This document shows positions 1-11,519 of a stretch of DNA of 64,000 nucleotides, piece by piece. Position 1 is the stretch's first letter. Each line of letters begins with the position of its first letter. Origin of the DNA: Ailurus styani (Eukaryota > Chordata > Mammalia > Carnivora > Ailuridae); the NCBI GenBank assembly GCA_002007465.1, contig LNAC01000273.1:1349632-1413631 (forward strand), written 5' to 3'. The notes under the pieces are model-generated. The model made no database searches, was not told where the DNA came from, and saw nothing but the letters and a program-made list of their open reading frames with translations. A program made the translations under genes and the position numbers.

Positions 1-1020
1 AATGGAGTCCCCATGATCAGATTCCTCACATGGCTTCTTTTAGTCTAATGATTTTCAACACATTTGTGTTACTCTTTGTAACACACATGTGTGCACAAGC
101 TATTTTTACAACCAAAAAAAAATGTTCAGTGTCTGGGTATTTATAGTTCAAGAAAAATAAGGCTTATTAAGAGAAAACTGAAATCTAAAGACTCAATAGT
201 ATTATTACAAAATTGTTTTTTATTGTGATAAATTAATGGGGTATGTTGTTTTGTATTTGCATAATGAAATAATTACTCTTGTATAGCTATTTTTATGTAA
301 ATGAACTCTACATGCCTTTTTAAAAATTCAATTTATATAATAGAAAACTAAATGACACTGAGATTGCCATGACTTACCTTGGTGACTTTTACAAGCTGAA
401 AGTTTTAGTCTTGTGATTTATGTTTAATAATTTAACACATTAATAATATTTTAGATGTGGATTGTTGAACATAAGCATGCAGATTATTTAAATGAATATT
501 TAATTTTTATTCACCTTGCCAGAAGACAGAACATGCATTTAATTGTCCGATATGAAAAGTGGAAAAAAGATCAGTAAAAATGGTAATGTAAAAAAGTTTA
601 AATGAAAATACGTCTCTTTCTCACTTTTTGGGCCACAAAATAGATAATAATTCGCTTGGTATTTGGTATTATATAATAAAAAGTTATAGTACAATTTCAG
701 CTTACCTTTTAATTGGAAAACATTGGGTCTGCATGAGGCACATTCTCAGACTGTACATTTTAATTTAGATCTCCTTTTTTCATTCTGAAGATCTTAAATA
801 ACATTATGAATATTTTACATAATAAGTCTAGTGCTGTGCGTAGAATGGACATCTGATGAATAATACTTCTTTTGAATTTTTCTTCTGTGTTGATTGCCAA
901 AAAAAGTCACTCTAGAGAAACACTTTTATGACAGGGTTGGACACTGACCGCCCCCAATAGAATGCTGTGAGCAGTATTCCAAATATCATAGAAATGAATT
1001 TCAGTACTAAAATTTTAGTA
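1..1020. other. AT-rich non-coding DNA
   Basis: No open frame of note, RNA gene or recognisable repeat is seen. The stretch is AT-rich with short A and T runs. Its last 17 bases are the left target-site duplication of the following SINE. Intergenic or intronic; nothing distinguishes the two. Confidence 0.6.
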
Positions 1021-1037
1021 ATAAAAGGTGAAATTTA

Positions 1038-1245
1038 GGGCGCCTGGGTGGCTCAGTGGGTTAAAGCCGCTGCCTTCGGCTCAGGTCATGATCCCAGGGT
1101 CCTGGGATCGAGGCCCACATCGGGCTCTCTGCTCAGCAGGGAGCCTGCTTCCTCCTCTCTCCTCTCTCTCTGCCTGCCTCTCTGCCTACTTGTAATCTCT
1201 CTCTCTGTGTCAAATGAATAAATAAAAAAAAAATAAATAAATAAA
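1038..1245 (+). mobile_element. CAN-SINE (tRNA-Lys-derived), young type
   Basis: Complete element with a tRNA-like head (GGGCGCCTGGGTGGCTCAG), CT-rich middle and A-rich tail. It is flanked by a perfect 17-bp target-site duplication, ATAAAAGGTGAAATTTA, at 1021-1037 and 1246-1262. It shares unusual bases (CGAGGCCCACATCGGG, CTTGTAATC, TCAAATGAATAAA) with the copies at 29840 and 31175, so the three look like one recent subfamily. It is non-autonomous and depends on L1 proteins. Confidence 0.97.
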
Positions 1246-1716
1246 ATAAAAGGTGAAATTTATAGTGAAACTGAAGCCTAAAATATACAACTCACATTTC
1301 TGTATGCTAGATATTTTCCTTTCTTCTCTGGAGTAAATTGGTAATCTAGGAAACAATATTACACACACCGCACGTGCATGCACATATATACAGAACTTTG
1401 CTATAACCATAATCTAGAGACTCATACAGCATGACTTATAATGATTTACTTTTGCAAATGAAAATTCTTTGACGTTGGCTTACGTACTGAATTCTGTTCC
1501 ATCGCAAATGCTATTTAAGGACCATCCAGTGCATTTAGAATACTTAACATAGGAGACAGTGATTGGTGAGAGTTGATAAGGGAATGGTTATGCTTGAGAA
1601 TTTGCAAATCAAGTTGTAGCATTGCCATTGATGTCCATTTTCACCCACCTTCATTTATTTTCCATATGCTCTTTTCCCATTCTCACCCTTTTTGCTTTAA
1701 AAACTAAAATTGTGGG

Positions 1717-1909
1717 GGTGATGGGTGACTCAGTCAGTTAAGCATATGACTTGATTTCCTCTCAGGTCATGATTTCAGGGTCCTGGAATCAAGTCTCTCA
1801 TTGGACTCTGTACTCAGCCTGGGGTCCACTTATCCCTCCCTCAGCCCCTGCCCTGCTCTTGAACCCATGTGTGCATGCACTCTCTCTCTCTAATAAATAC
1901 AATAACTAC
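1717..1909 (+). mobile_element. CAN-SINE, older diverged copy
   Basis: Diverged head (GGGTGACTCAGTCAGTTAAGC), the TCAGGTCATGAT box and a CT-rich end leading to AATAAATAC. A 16-bp direct repeat, AAACTAAAATTGTGGG, at 1701-1716 and 1910-1925 is the target-site duplication. Confidence 0.92.
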
Positions 1910-1925
1910 AAACTAAAATTGTGGG

Positions 1926-2544
1926 TGAGGGCATAGTCAAGACTAAAGAGTATTATTACCATGGCAGGTACTTCCTCTCTTTGCCTGCTCTACACCTCAC
2001 CACACCAGTCTTGTCCTATCCCCATTTCCAACCACCGTTCTTTTGTACATATGACTTGATGTAAATTGTCCCAATCTTGAAGACACACTATAAATAAAGA
2101 AAATATCCTTCTACAGTAGGCTGTAATTTAAAGGAAGGGAAAACCACTCAATTTTTTTGGTGTGTATAGAAATGGGAATAGATTCCTTCAAATTATTGGG
2201 CTGAAATTATCCCTGTAAACTCATCTACATTTTTCTCTGATTGGGGAGAATTATTTCTATCTCATTTCATCCAGCTATAGGCAAATTTAGTTTCAAGAAC
2301 TGAAATTTGAGAACACTGGAATGCTGTACAAGCTAACCTCTGCATTTTGCTGTATTATGAATCAACATATATTTAATTAAAGGGTAGAGAACTGTGCTCA
2401 TAAAAAGAATAAATGGCTATCTTTACATAGTTTAATTAACTCATTCTAGGCATTCAGGTTGTTGTTGTTTTTGAAAAATGCACTATTTATTACACTTCCA
2501 TTTAAAAGTAAAAGCCCTGGTTTCTTTTTGTTCATTAGTTTCTT
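1926..2544. other. AT-rich non-coding DNA
   Basis: Unique-looking sequence between a SINE and a polypyrimidine tract. No coding signal or recognisable repeat is seen. Confidence 0.5.
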
Positions 2545-2645
2545 CCCTACCTCCCTCCCTTCCTCCCTCTTCTCCTTTCTTCCTTCCTCCCTTCCTCCCT
2601 CCCTCCCTCCCTCCCTTCCTTCTTTCATTCCTTCCCTCTCTCTTT

Positions 2646-2693
<48 letters not shown>

Positions 2694-2775
2694 TCCTTTC
2701 CTTGGTTCCTTCCTCTCTCTCTCCTTTTTCCCTCTCTCACTCTCTCTCCTCTCTCTTTCCTTCTCTTTCTAGCAT
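2545..2775. repeat. Long polypyrimidine tract, (CCTT)n/(CTTT)n/(CT)n
   Basis: About 230 bases are almost purely C and T on the plus strand: CCTCCCTT-type units, then a near-pure CTTT array at about 2643-2695, then CT-rich DNA. The Ser/Leu/Pro/Phe-rich and Arg/Glu/Gly-rich open frames across it are translations of the simple repeat, not genes. Confidence 0.97.
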
Positions 2776-3149
2776 ACACATCTCCATGGAAGAAAACTTA
2801 AAGAAAAACTCCACATAGTATGTTTATAACCAGATGGACAAAGAGTTTTTCCCAAGTCCAATCAAAGCCTCAGACTCTCTCGAAATTTTTGCAGCAATAT
2901 GCCACTTATCATCTGAGTTATCTCTTTGAGGCACTTACTGCTTAGAAACTTTTCCACTTAGGATTTACAAGTATACCAGACTAGTTCTCAGTTTTAGGAT
3001 CGTCATGAAAATAAGACATACAGGTGTTTTTTGGTTACTTTTTTTTCTTAATTAAAGAGAGAATTCAGATATGATGAGAGGCACAGTTGAGTTTTACAGT
3101 CAGATCATTGGTGATATTTTTACTTTAAACAAATATGCAAGCTTTAAGT

Positions 3150-3300
3150 TGGTGAGCCAGGAGCTTCTGAGTTCTGATCCCAGAGCTGTCATTAGTTTTC
3201 TCTGCTGTAATGGATATGTCATCTGAGCTCTGTCTGTCTCCATTCTCTTATCAGTAATACCAGAATGAGACTGTGGTACTTACTGACCTCAGAGGGGTAA
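3150..3300 (+). repeat. MIR-like SINE relic
   Basis: A weak match to the MIR layout: a GAGTTCTGATCCCAGAGCTGTCATTAG-like region, then CATCTGAGC and CTCCATTCTCTTATCAGTAA, then a GTACTTACTGACCTCA end. Strongly diverged and boundaries approximate. Confidence 0.55.
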
Positions 3301-3359
3301 AATAACAAGTATTTTAATGTAAGAAAAATACATTTTAAATGTCTGGGAAAATTGCCTAG

Positions 3360-3360
<1 letters not shown>

Positions 3361-3404
<44 letters not shown>
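3361..3404. repeat. (TA)n(CA)n microsatellite
   Basis: About 17 TA units run directly into CACACACAC. A compound dinucleotide repeat, likely length-variable. Confidence 0.98.
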
Positions 3405-3405
<1 letters not shown>

Positions 3406-4430
3406 TAGAGAAATATGTTGGGTATATTCATCATTAAAAAATAAATACAAAACATCTATTGTACTTATCATAAAATACAAGGCATATATTTGAGGCTAAA
3501 AAAAGAACTAAAACATTTCTGTCTTTGAGCTTCTTGGCTTCTAACACAAAGACTTCAGAATGCAACCTGACTCTCACACTATTAGATGATTCCTGATATT
3601 CGTGAGGCTTTTATTCCATAAAATAAATTGTTACTATAATTCTCTAATTATGCCCTAAAATAGCAAGATTTTGTGCTTGTACTGAAGTGTGGAAGCTATA
3701 GTGTTAAAAAAATAATCTGTTTAAATACAAAGCAAGTAAATAATTTTAACAAAGCTAATATAACTAGTAAGAAAGACTACAGAAGACATCACTTGAAACC
3801 ACTAATTGCATAAGAGGCCTCAAAATTCATTAGTCTATACTGCTATCTCTTGCTAAATGGTATTGGCCCTTTAGAAATGTGTCTTATCCAATATCTGCTA
3901 CCATAACTCCTCTTAGGGATTATGAGAATTCAAGCCTTTCCTCCTGTGACATTCACTCTTTTATAGCTTAGAGCCAAAGTGAATTAATTCTTCCCACACA
4001 AAGAAAATATTAAATTTCAAGGAATACAAGTTTAGGGTTTATATATACTCATATAAAACACTCTTTGAGTTAAAGATATTTGCTGTGTTTAAATAATCTC
4101 TTGCTTAAATCAAACATTTAACCCTTAAGGGGTCATGCCTAAAACTTTAGATCACACTTGGTAAAGGAATATTTTATTAGATTATTTTCTCAATATAACT
4201 CATGTAGTAATGGATGAATCAAATGTCCTTGCAATTTGAAATTGGTCTCCTAACTATATGAACTCAGACTTGAAAGTCCCTTTGTATATAAAGGAGAATA
4301 AACATAGCATATTAAGTTGAATAAGGTTTTAAAGATTATCTGAATTTTCTGAGTTTCTGTAGATTCATTATTTTCATAAGATGGTATTAAATGTATATGG
4401 AAGTATACATATTTTATTGATATTTACACA
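3405..4430. other. AT-rich non-coding DNA
   Basis: No coding frame, RNA gene or recognisable repeat could be supported. Confidence 0.5.
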
Positions 4431-4439
4431 TCTTGACAT

Positions 4440-4570
4440 AAACTGTGAATTAATGGCAGAAATTGTTGAAGGTAGGGACCTTGGCTTATAGACTCTTTTT
4501 AGCCTAAACATGAACTATTTTATGGCATTATTAATTATCTATAATACTTCTCTTGAATGAATGTATTATT
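4440..4570 (+). repeat. Possible L2 3'-end relic
   Basis: The phrase GTAGGGACCTTGGCTTATAG resembles the 'gggcagggaccgtgtct' part of the L2 3' end, and GAATGAATG follows. Weak and diverged. Confidence 0.35.
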
Positions 4571-4814
4571 CATTTTGGATTATGTGTATCAATTAATATT
4601 GGAAGGTTTAAACTACATATAAATACAATATGGGTTCCATAAAACAAAGGAAGAGCCACATTGATAATTCAAAAGCCTAAAATATATTAAAAAATTCATA
4701 TTCAGGAATAATTTCTACCTCCATAAAAATTAAACTTCATCCTGAGTGGAAGGCAGTTGCTTTTTAATAGGACAGAACAAACTGCAAAACAGAAAGGGTC
4801 AGAAACCTTTAAAT

Positions 4815-4990
4815 CCTAATCTCTATTTTGTTATTTCCATTTACTGTGTGGCCTCAGGCAAGGCATTGAACCTCTCATTTTATTCAGTTGTGGGATCAGA
4901 ACACTTACCTACTTTATATGGTTATTGTGTATGGTAAGTAAATAATGATTGCAAAGCTCTCTGAAGACTGTAAGATGGACTGTAAATACT
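4815..4990 (+). repeat. MIR SINE relic
   Basis: MIR core order is visible: TTTACTGTGTGGCCTCAGGCAA, then TTGAACCTCTCATTTTATTCAGTTG, then ACACTTACCTACTTTATATGGTTATTGTG. The short open frames across it are chance. Confidence 0.8.
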
Positions 4991-5113
4991 GAGCCACATT
5001 CTTCCATTCAGTATCTCCCATTGGGTTATACACACAAAGAATTCCACATATATTGAAAAACTGTGTGAGAAATAACCAATAATGTGATTGTGAGAGAATT
5101 TTTGGTGAGCAGA

Positions 5114-5148
5114 ATGTTATTATCAATTAATGTTATTATCAATTAAGG
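5114..5148. repeat. 16-bp tandem duplication
   Basis: The unit TGTTATTATCAATTAA occurs twice in direct tandem, consistent with local slippage. Confidence 0.85.
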
Positions 5149-5630
5149 CATTGTTTGCCCAGTATTTAGAGCTAATGTTTCTTAGTTACTGAGACAAACC
5201 AAGGAGCTTTTAACGATCAACAAGGTGTTATGAAATCCAGTTTAAATACTGTGTTGTATAGTGAAGAACTGATACATATAGAATGAGTTTAAAATATAAT
5301 TAACAATTATATTAATTATTAGTATTAGAATCAGTTGTGAGCTTCAGGTGACGCCAAACTAGAGCATCTTCAATAGAGCCCATTTCTCTGTAATAATTAC
5401 CTACAGTTCATGGTCTAGGGCTGGTATGGATTGCTATAGTGTCAGATGCAGTTCTGTCTTACGGTTTGCCCATCCTCAATATGTGGCTTCCATAACACAG
5501 TCTGAAATGATTATCCAGCTCCAACAGTCATCTTCCTTTTCTGGATAGAAAGAAAAAAATGGATGACAGACAGAAGGGAGCAACACCAACAGAATCTTTA
5601 AGCAATCTTGCACAAGCTGCCATTTGACTC

Positions 5631-6247
5631 TGTGTAGATCCTATTGAACAGTAGTACTGTCACATGACTCTGCCTAGTGATGGAGTTCAGGACACACTGC
5701 CCTGAAATGTAGCATGTTGGTTTATTAAATATGTTGATCTGGAGGAATTTGCTTTTAAACACTGAGGAAGGAAGGTTACTCTGACCTTACCCCCCACCTC
5801 CACACCTCCCCAGCTTTTCTTCCTTGAAACAAGTCATAAAACTCCTATGCAAAATGTGCTGTGCCTCTCTCTGAAGGAGGGAAGGCAGTCTTATCACCAG
5901 AGACGGGAAATTTAGGCTTAGGAAATCTATACAAACACACCTTGTTAACTAACTTTTATCTTCCTTGTTCCTTCTTCACCATTTACTACCTCTAGACCAA
6001 ACCCCTTTCTCTCAACAATCCTTTGCAAATTTATTGTTTCTTTGTCTATTTTTTCTTTGTATAAAAGCTTCCTTTTCTGTTCACTTCTTCAGGTCTTCAT
6101 TTTCTTGTGAAGGCTCCCATGTACATGTAAAACTTTAATAAAATATATGTGTTTTTCTCCTATTAATCTGTCTTCATCAGTTTAATTTTCATACCCAGCC
6201 AGGGACCCTAGAAGAGTCAATCAATACAAGCTCTTTCCTCCCCTACA
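5631..6247 (+). mobile_element. Solitary LTR-like element
   Basis: The layout is that of a sense-strand retroviral LTR. It begins TGTGTAG, has a TATA-like TGTATAAAAG at about 6058, an AATAAA polyadenylation signal at 6137-6142 and a pyrimidine-rich end finishing CCCTACA. The 3' part (TTAATCTGTCTTCATCAG, CCAGCCAGGGACCCTAGAAG) resembles old mammalian ERV LTRs. No internal retroviral genes adjoin it, so it is probably a solo LTR. Family not named; boundaries are inferred from TG...CA only, with no clear target duplication. Confidence 0.6.
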
Positions 6248-6935
6248 CTAGCTACAAAGGAAGCACCTTTTCTTACTGCCATGTCTCAAGCTACAAATTC
6301 TATTACTCTGAAAGGAGAGAATAAATTTACAGTCCTCTAGTATAGTCTTAGTTAATAGCCAATTTCAGATTATTAAAATATATAACCATATCTCAAGTTG
6401 TAAAAAGCCGCAGAACATCTACATAAGGGAAGAAATTAGTAGAGGCTTTTTGTTTTTGTTTCTTGCTAAATGTGTGTCACATGGTCAATTTAAAAAGGTA
6501 TGTTAATAAAAAATAGTAAAGCAGGTTTGTGTATTGTTACTGGATCACTTACCTGACATGGGACCGTGGTCCTGGAGAGATGAAGATAGGAGTCTAGGTC
6601 AGAGGATGACTAAAAGAAGAATCACGTTTTAAATCCACGGGAATGATTTTCACTGGACAGTTTTGTTGGGTCATGCTGCTTTTGAGGATAAGGTGAAAGT
6701 GTAATTCTTATGTCAGGTTACTAGCTGAAACAGGTCCCATGGATCTAGACAGCTCTCTAGACTTAGGCAGTTTGTATCAGAAAAATGTTTATCATGTTAA
6801 AGAGATGAACTGATTAAAGACACTGGATGACACAATGAAAAGATCATTGCCTTCACCAGGAAAAGAGCTCAAAGCCTTATTGAAGTTAAATAAATCCAGG
6901 ACAAGAGAAAAAGTCTAGTATCTCTTGTGCCACAC
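6248..6935. other. Non-coding DNA
   Basis: Nothing recognisable beyond AT-rich unique sequence. Confidence 0.45.
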
Positions 6936-6939
6936 ATGC

Positions 6940-7115
6940 TGGGCACCTCTTCACATGTTGTCCATTTATTCATGACAACACACTTATGAGATAGATATTA
7001 TAACATTCACTTTTCCAGCTAAATATTTATAAGTACAGAAAATTTAAACTAATCTGACTGCATATTGAATCACAAAGCCAGATATGCTGGATTCTCAAGT
7101 GAGTATTCCTCCTAT
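6940..7115 (-). repeat. Possible MIR relic, antisense
   Basis: Reads like a reversed MIR: CATTTATTCATGACAACACACTTATGAGATAGATATTATAAC, then CAGCTAAATATTTATAAGTACAGAAA, with a later CACAAAGCCAGATATGCTGGATTC. Diverged and boundaries approximate. Confidence 0.5.
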
Positions 7116-8930
7116 TACCATGATGAATCCCCAAAGAGATCCAGTAATGTCCTCTTTATATTTGAAGACATCTTGCAGATGTCAGTAAATAATTTTCAAA
7201 TCAAAATAAAATGCTATAAATTCATTGTTATAATTATCTGTATATCTTTAGTTCACACAGCAGGTCAAGAATAATCCATTTCTTTTGGAACAGTATATAA
7301 TTATTTTTGTTTAAGTTGGGCCCAATAAAGTAGTTTTCTAAAGTTGAATTAAAAGGAGTCATTAAACATAAGTAAAAATATTCAAACTCAATATACAATT
7401 AATATATAAAGGTTTATCTTTATGACACACTTATTTCAAAAATATTTATGCTGTGGCTTGGGAAAATTGCCTTAAAGTAGGTCCTACCATACTATGAGTG
7501 GGAGGATAAATTAATACTACCTTTTGGGAGAGAAAGCAGTGTAGCAAGGGAATTCAAAATTTTCCTACCTTTTTATCATGCCCTTTGAATTTTATTCTAG
7601 GAATCTACTATGTAATAATAATAATAATTGGAGATTAGGATACAGATTTATATACAAGGATGTTCCTTTTCGAGGTATTTAAATTAGCAGATAGAATCAA
7701 ACTTAAATATCCAAGAAAAATAAATACCCTCTAAACCATAGCATATAATTGTTTTGGGATATTATAAAAATTATAGTTTAATACTGTTTGTTAACATATG
7801 AATGTGCCTCAGTGATTTGGAGAGCAACTCAGGGTCTGAGAAATAATTTGGGGGATCTTTTTTACAATCTCAACAATTCACTATGCTCTTACACAGAAGA
7901 TAGTATTCTAAGTCATATTGCTGTACTTTAACCAAAGGAAGCATAATTAAAATATGTAAATATATTTTCTCCCCTTCAGAAAATCTAAATGTATCAGATT
8001 AGAAGGGTCTTTAAAATAGCCTAGTGTTTTGTTTTTACCTAAAAATAATTTGGCTACTATTTTATTCTCTGTCTACCTACTACTATAAGGATTTTGTCAG
8101 GAGTTTGGAATGTATAAAAATATACTTTCTACATTTCGCAGTTGATAAAGCTTTAGAAGTACTTGACCAAATAATTTCATTTTTCCCTATACCTTGGTTT
8201 CCATGTTACAAGACAAAGACATCAATGATAAACTACTTCCCAGGGATGTTTTTGAGCATTAGTTAATGTTTGTAAAGCCTCCACAGAGACCAGAGGATGA
8301 ATAATGAAATAGACTCTCAAAGTAGTATTATCACTCTCGTCTTTCTCATTAGTCTCTAAGAGGCTTCATGCCAACTGTTAGCATTTCAGCTGCCAGAAAG
8401 AGCGGTTTCTATTTTAATTTTGCTTAGAAAAGTGAGCATTTCTTGAACATCTGGGGTTCACCTCGGCATAATTCCAATAATGCTTCCATGGAATCAGGTA
8501 TGTGAAGTGCGATGACCAGCACCACAAAGGAATTCATATCTAATTTTAGGCCTGCTGTTTCAATTTATAATTTAGCTTACATTTTAAACCTATTAGGAAA
8601 AGCAGTATCTAAGTAATACATTTGAGATTTATTTGAGGTTTTTATGTAAGAAAATTTTGCTTTAAATTAAATTACATTAAAACCTTGTCCGTGGGGAGTG
8701 GGCAAACAGAATGGGATTAGAATTTTGGCCAGCTACTTTCACCAGATTTTTCTATATGTATTGTATCATGGCTAAAACATGAAAAAAGAAAGAATTCAAA
8801 TAAAGAAATATTTACTCATTCAAAAATATGTCTTAGGTATTGTGTGCAAAATGGTGCTAGGGATATAGCAGGGTACAAAGACAATGAAAAAGCTAACCCC
8901 ATCAAAAGATCATATTGTAATAGCACCTAC
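7116..8930. other. AT-rich non-coding DNA
   Basis: No gene seen. A short AAT-repeat lies at about 7613-7628. The 80-codon open frame at 8024-8266 has no recognisable domain and lies in AT-rich DNA; I treat it as chance. The segment 8380-8600 has higher complexity and is discussed among the findings. Confidence 0.5.
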
Positions 8931-8934
8931 AAGA

Positions 8935-9055
8935 TCCAGGATGACCTGACTATATTTTTATATATTCCATGAACCTACCACATTACCTGTCACAAGTAGC
9001 TACTCAGGGCAAGTTCAATGAAAGAATGAATGAATGAATGAATGAGTGAATGTAT
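8935..9055 (+). repeat. L2-like 3' end with (GAAT)n tail
   Basis: ACCTGTCACAAGTAGCTACTCAGGGC followed by TCAATGAAAGAATGAATGAATG is the usual form of an L2/MIR 3' terminus running into a GAATG repeat. Confidence 0.6.
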
Positions 9056-9459
9056 GACTCAAGCATACCCGTGTTGTATAGAGAAAGCCAAGAATTTCAT
9101 TTGCATTATCTAATTTCTGGGGACCTATTGATACTGAACTACATAAGCCAATCGGAATTAAATAAATAATTAATTTTACAAAATAGTTATTTTTAAGATT
9201 AAGGTGCTTCCATTAATAGAATAAATGCTAGACATGTAAGTATAAATTGATGAGAATAACAGAGTTTTCTGAAGATTCAGGATATTAATTTTCACAAGTG
9301 GCAACTAAAGAATATGAATGGGAACAAAGTAGTATCAAATCACATTTTATAGATTCAAAGGATTTAGGCAATAATCAGAGTATCCATGACTCAAACTGCT
9401 CTTTAGTTCAGTATTGTAGAAACTACCTCTGATTTTTAAGGTGATTTGTTAAAGTCAAG

Positions 9460-9645
9460 AACAATGCTATCCAATAGAATTGTCTGCAATGATGGCAATA
9501 TCATATATACCTGTCCTCCAATATGGTAGCTGCAAGCCAAATGCAGCCATTGAGCACTTGAAATGTAGCTAGTGCAAATGGAAAACTGAGTTTTCAACTT
9601 TAATTTAGATTTATTTTGGACAGAGAAGCTCTAGAAAAAAATGGT
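9460..9645 (+). mobile_element. hAT-type MER element (non-autonomous DNA transposon relic)
   Basis: Contains GCTATCCAATAGAATTGTCTGC, then CCTCCAATATGGTAGCTGCAAGCC and TTGAGCACTTGAAATGTAGCTAGTGC. These phrases are characteristic of a widespread mammalian hAT-derived MER element. I recognise the family type but do not assign a subfamily. Confidence 0.7.
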
Positions 9646-9779
9646 AATAACTAAGAATTGTTTTTGTTAAAATTTCTAAGTGATAGTGCACACGTATCAG
9701 ATTATGATAGCCACCAAACATGATCTGGTGATAGGTCATAACTTGGCAGCTGAAAGTTGGGAAGATGGTGAGCAGAAAG

Positions 9780-10014
9780 TAGTACAGCCTTGTGACTAAA
9801 ATTTCCAGCTAAGGAATGAGACAGACCTGGGTTTAATTTCTGATTTTAAAATATATAGCAGTGGGGCACCTGGGTGGCTCAGTGGGTTAAGGCCTCTGCC
9901 TTTGGCTTAGGTTATGATCTCAGGGTCCTGGGATCAAGCCCCACATCGGCTCCCTGCTCAGCCTCCTCTCTCTCTGCCTGCCTCTCTGCCTGCTTGTAAT
10001 CTCTCTCTGTCAAA

Positions 10015-10057
<43 letters not shown>

Positions 10058-10225
10058 AATCTTTAAAATAAAATAAAATATATAGCAGTGAATCTTTGGG
10101 CAAAATAACATGATCGAACTCAACTGTGAGGCAGGGATAAATATCCATATTCATAGCATAAGGTCATGAGAATTAAATAAGATTAAAGCAGGTATGGTGT
10201 CTTTCATTCTGTCAGTGTGCAGTAT
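9780..10225 (+). repeat. MIR relic split by a SINE
   Basis: The 5' part (CTTGTGACTAAAATTTCCAGC... GACAGACCTGGGTTTAATTTCTGAT) lies before 9864. The 3' part (TGAATCTTTGGGCAAAATAACATG ... GTCATGAGAATTAAATAAGATTAAAGC) resumes after 10090. A younger CAN-SINE inserted between them. Confidence 0.7.
9864..10074 (+). mobile_element. CAN-SINE inside a MIR
   Basis: Head GGGCACCTGGGTGGCTCAG, body with CTCAGGGTCCTGGGATCAAG, and a long (AAAT)n tail at about 10015-10055. The 16-bp duplication AAAATATATAGCAGTG at 9848-9863 and 10075-10090 defines the ends. A short deletion removes part of the 'CTGCTCAGCAGGGAGCCTGC' segment. Confidence 0.96.
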
Positions 10226-10458
10226 ATGATTGTAATTATTGTCTCTGTACTATTGTTATCCAATCTGAAGTCTTCTTAAACGATTTGTATATTCAGAGAA
10301 TAGCATGATAAAATGATCTTTTACTTGTTTTGACATTCATTCAGCCTCAGTGTCCATTGTCTCTGCCTCATCTCCCTAGTGAAAACTCATTTCATCAAGT
10401 CTTTAGTAAAATAACTTACCCTATAGGTTTGCCTGAAACCAGTAAAGTGTAATCACTT

Positions 10459-10481
10459 TGTTGTTGTTGTTGTTGTTGAGA
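10459..10481. repeat. (TTG)n microsatellite
   Basis: About seven TTG units in direct tandem. Confidence 0.95.
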
Positions 10482-10767
10482 AGAGGAGTGGTGCCCATAT
10501 GCTACTTTATGGTACTGTTCATATTCTTTCCCTGCTGTTTAGGATATAGTATTTAGGATTTTTAGATGGTTAACTTCGGTATAGTTTTTACTCCTATTTT
10601 ATAAATAAGAGAATGCTGGCTCAGAGAATTTTTCATTCCAAAATTATTCCTGCTTTGGTTGTCATTATTAGCCTCCTGTGAATAGAACATAATCCAGCAA
10701 TTTGACATTCTGATTTAAAGATGGAATACTGCAGTTGGTCCTAGAGTTGATGATGCTGTAGTCACTT

Positions 10768-11517
10768 TGTAACATCTGAGAGCAGTGGTCAAGATAATGT
10801 CAGGCCTGCATACTTAGCAGGTAGCCAGCGGGAACAGTAGATAGGATTGGTCAGTGTACCCCATACTGTCTATATCCTGAGAGGTCGGATGACCAGAGTG
10901 AGTTACCTTAGAACCAATGATGTGAGAAACAAAGGAAGAAGAAAAATTATTAAATTTCCTTATTACCTACAGCCCATTGACAAGTCTTTGAAACAGCAGA
11001 GTGACATTCCTCTAGGGACTCAACTGCCTCCATGTTAATACTTTGTTAAGGGTGAAAGGCAATCCTAGCCTGACCACTCCCCGCCTCCCCACCAGGATCC
11101 TGTAAGTCTACTTTAACTTATAAAAATTCCTCTGGAATCTTCCTTTATCTCTTAACTCCCCAAGATATGTTTAGGCAATCATCCTCCAAGCATATGGCCC
11201 ACCCATATACATCTGAAGGGTCTCATGATTAATGTTTTATTAGATGATAATAAATGATCTTTCCCCAACAATAGCTAGCCCTCTCAAGGTCCTGGAATCC
11301 TTGCTTCCAGAATTCCTTAGAGACTTAATACTATGCGTCACCCTTTCCCAACTTGAAAGTATATAATGGGCTACTCCTCATGACCCCATTGTAGCCTCTT
11401 TCTGCCCAGGGGTCCTGTCCCTGTGCTTTAATAAAATCACCTTTTTGCACCAAAGATATCTCAAGAATTCTTTCTTGGCCATTGGCTTTGAACCCTAACA
11501 TCATCTTTCCTACATCA
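10768..11517 (+). mobile_element. Solitary LTR-like element, probably class I ERV
   Basis: The 3' half is a clear LTR promoter/poly(A) block: TATA-like AGTATATAATGGG at about 11359, AATAAA at 11430-11435, then CACCAAAGATATCTCAAGAATTCTTTC and a terminus near CTACATCA. The upstream part (GGCCTGCATACTTAGCAG..., GGGACTCAACTGCCTCCATG) appears to belong to the same element. The 5' end is uncertain and could lie as late as 11033 (TGTTAATACTTTG). No gag, pol or env adjoins it. Confidence 0.6.
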
Positions 11518-11519
11518 CT

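Noticed and set aside
1038..1110. tRNA-like sequence at the SINE heads as possible tRNA genes
   Set aside because: These are the tRNA-Lys-derived heads of CAN-SINEs. They lack a complete cloverleaf and recur throughout the window.
2459..2818. Overlapping open frames of 98-119 codons on both strands rich in Ser/Leu/Phe or Arg/Glu/Lys
   Set aside because: They are translations of the CT/AG simple repeat.
5631..6247. A complete endogenous retrovirus between the LTR-like elements at 5.6 and 10.8 kb
   Set aside because: The two LTR-like elements differ in sequence and no gag, pol or env remnants lie between them.
9025..9055. GAAT repeats and other short regular repeats as a CRISPR-like array
   Set aside because: Simple microsatellites without spacers, in a vertebrate genome.
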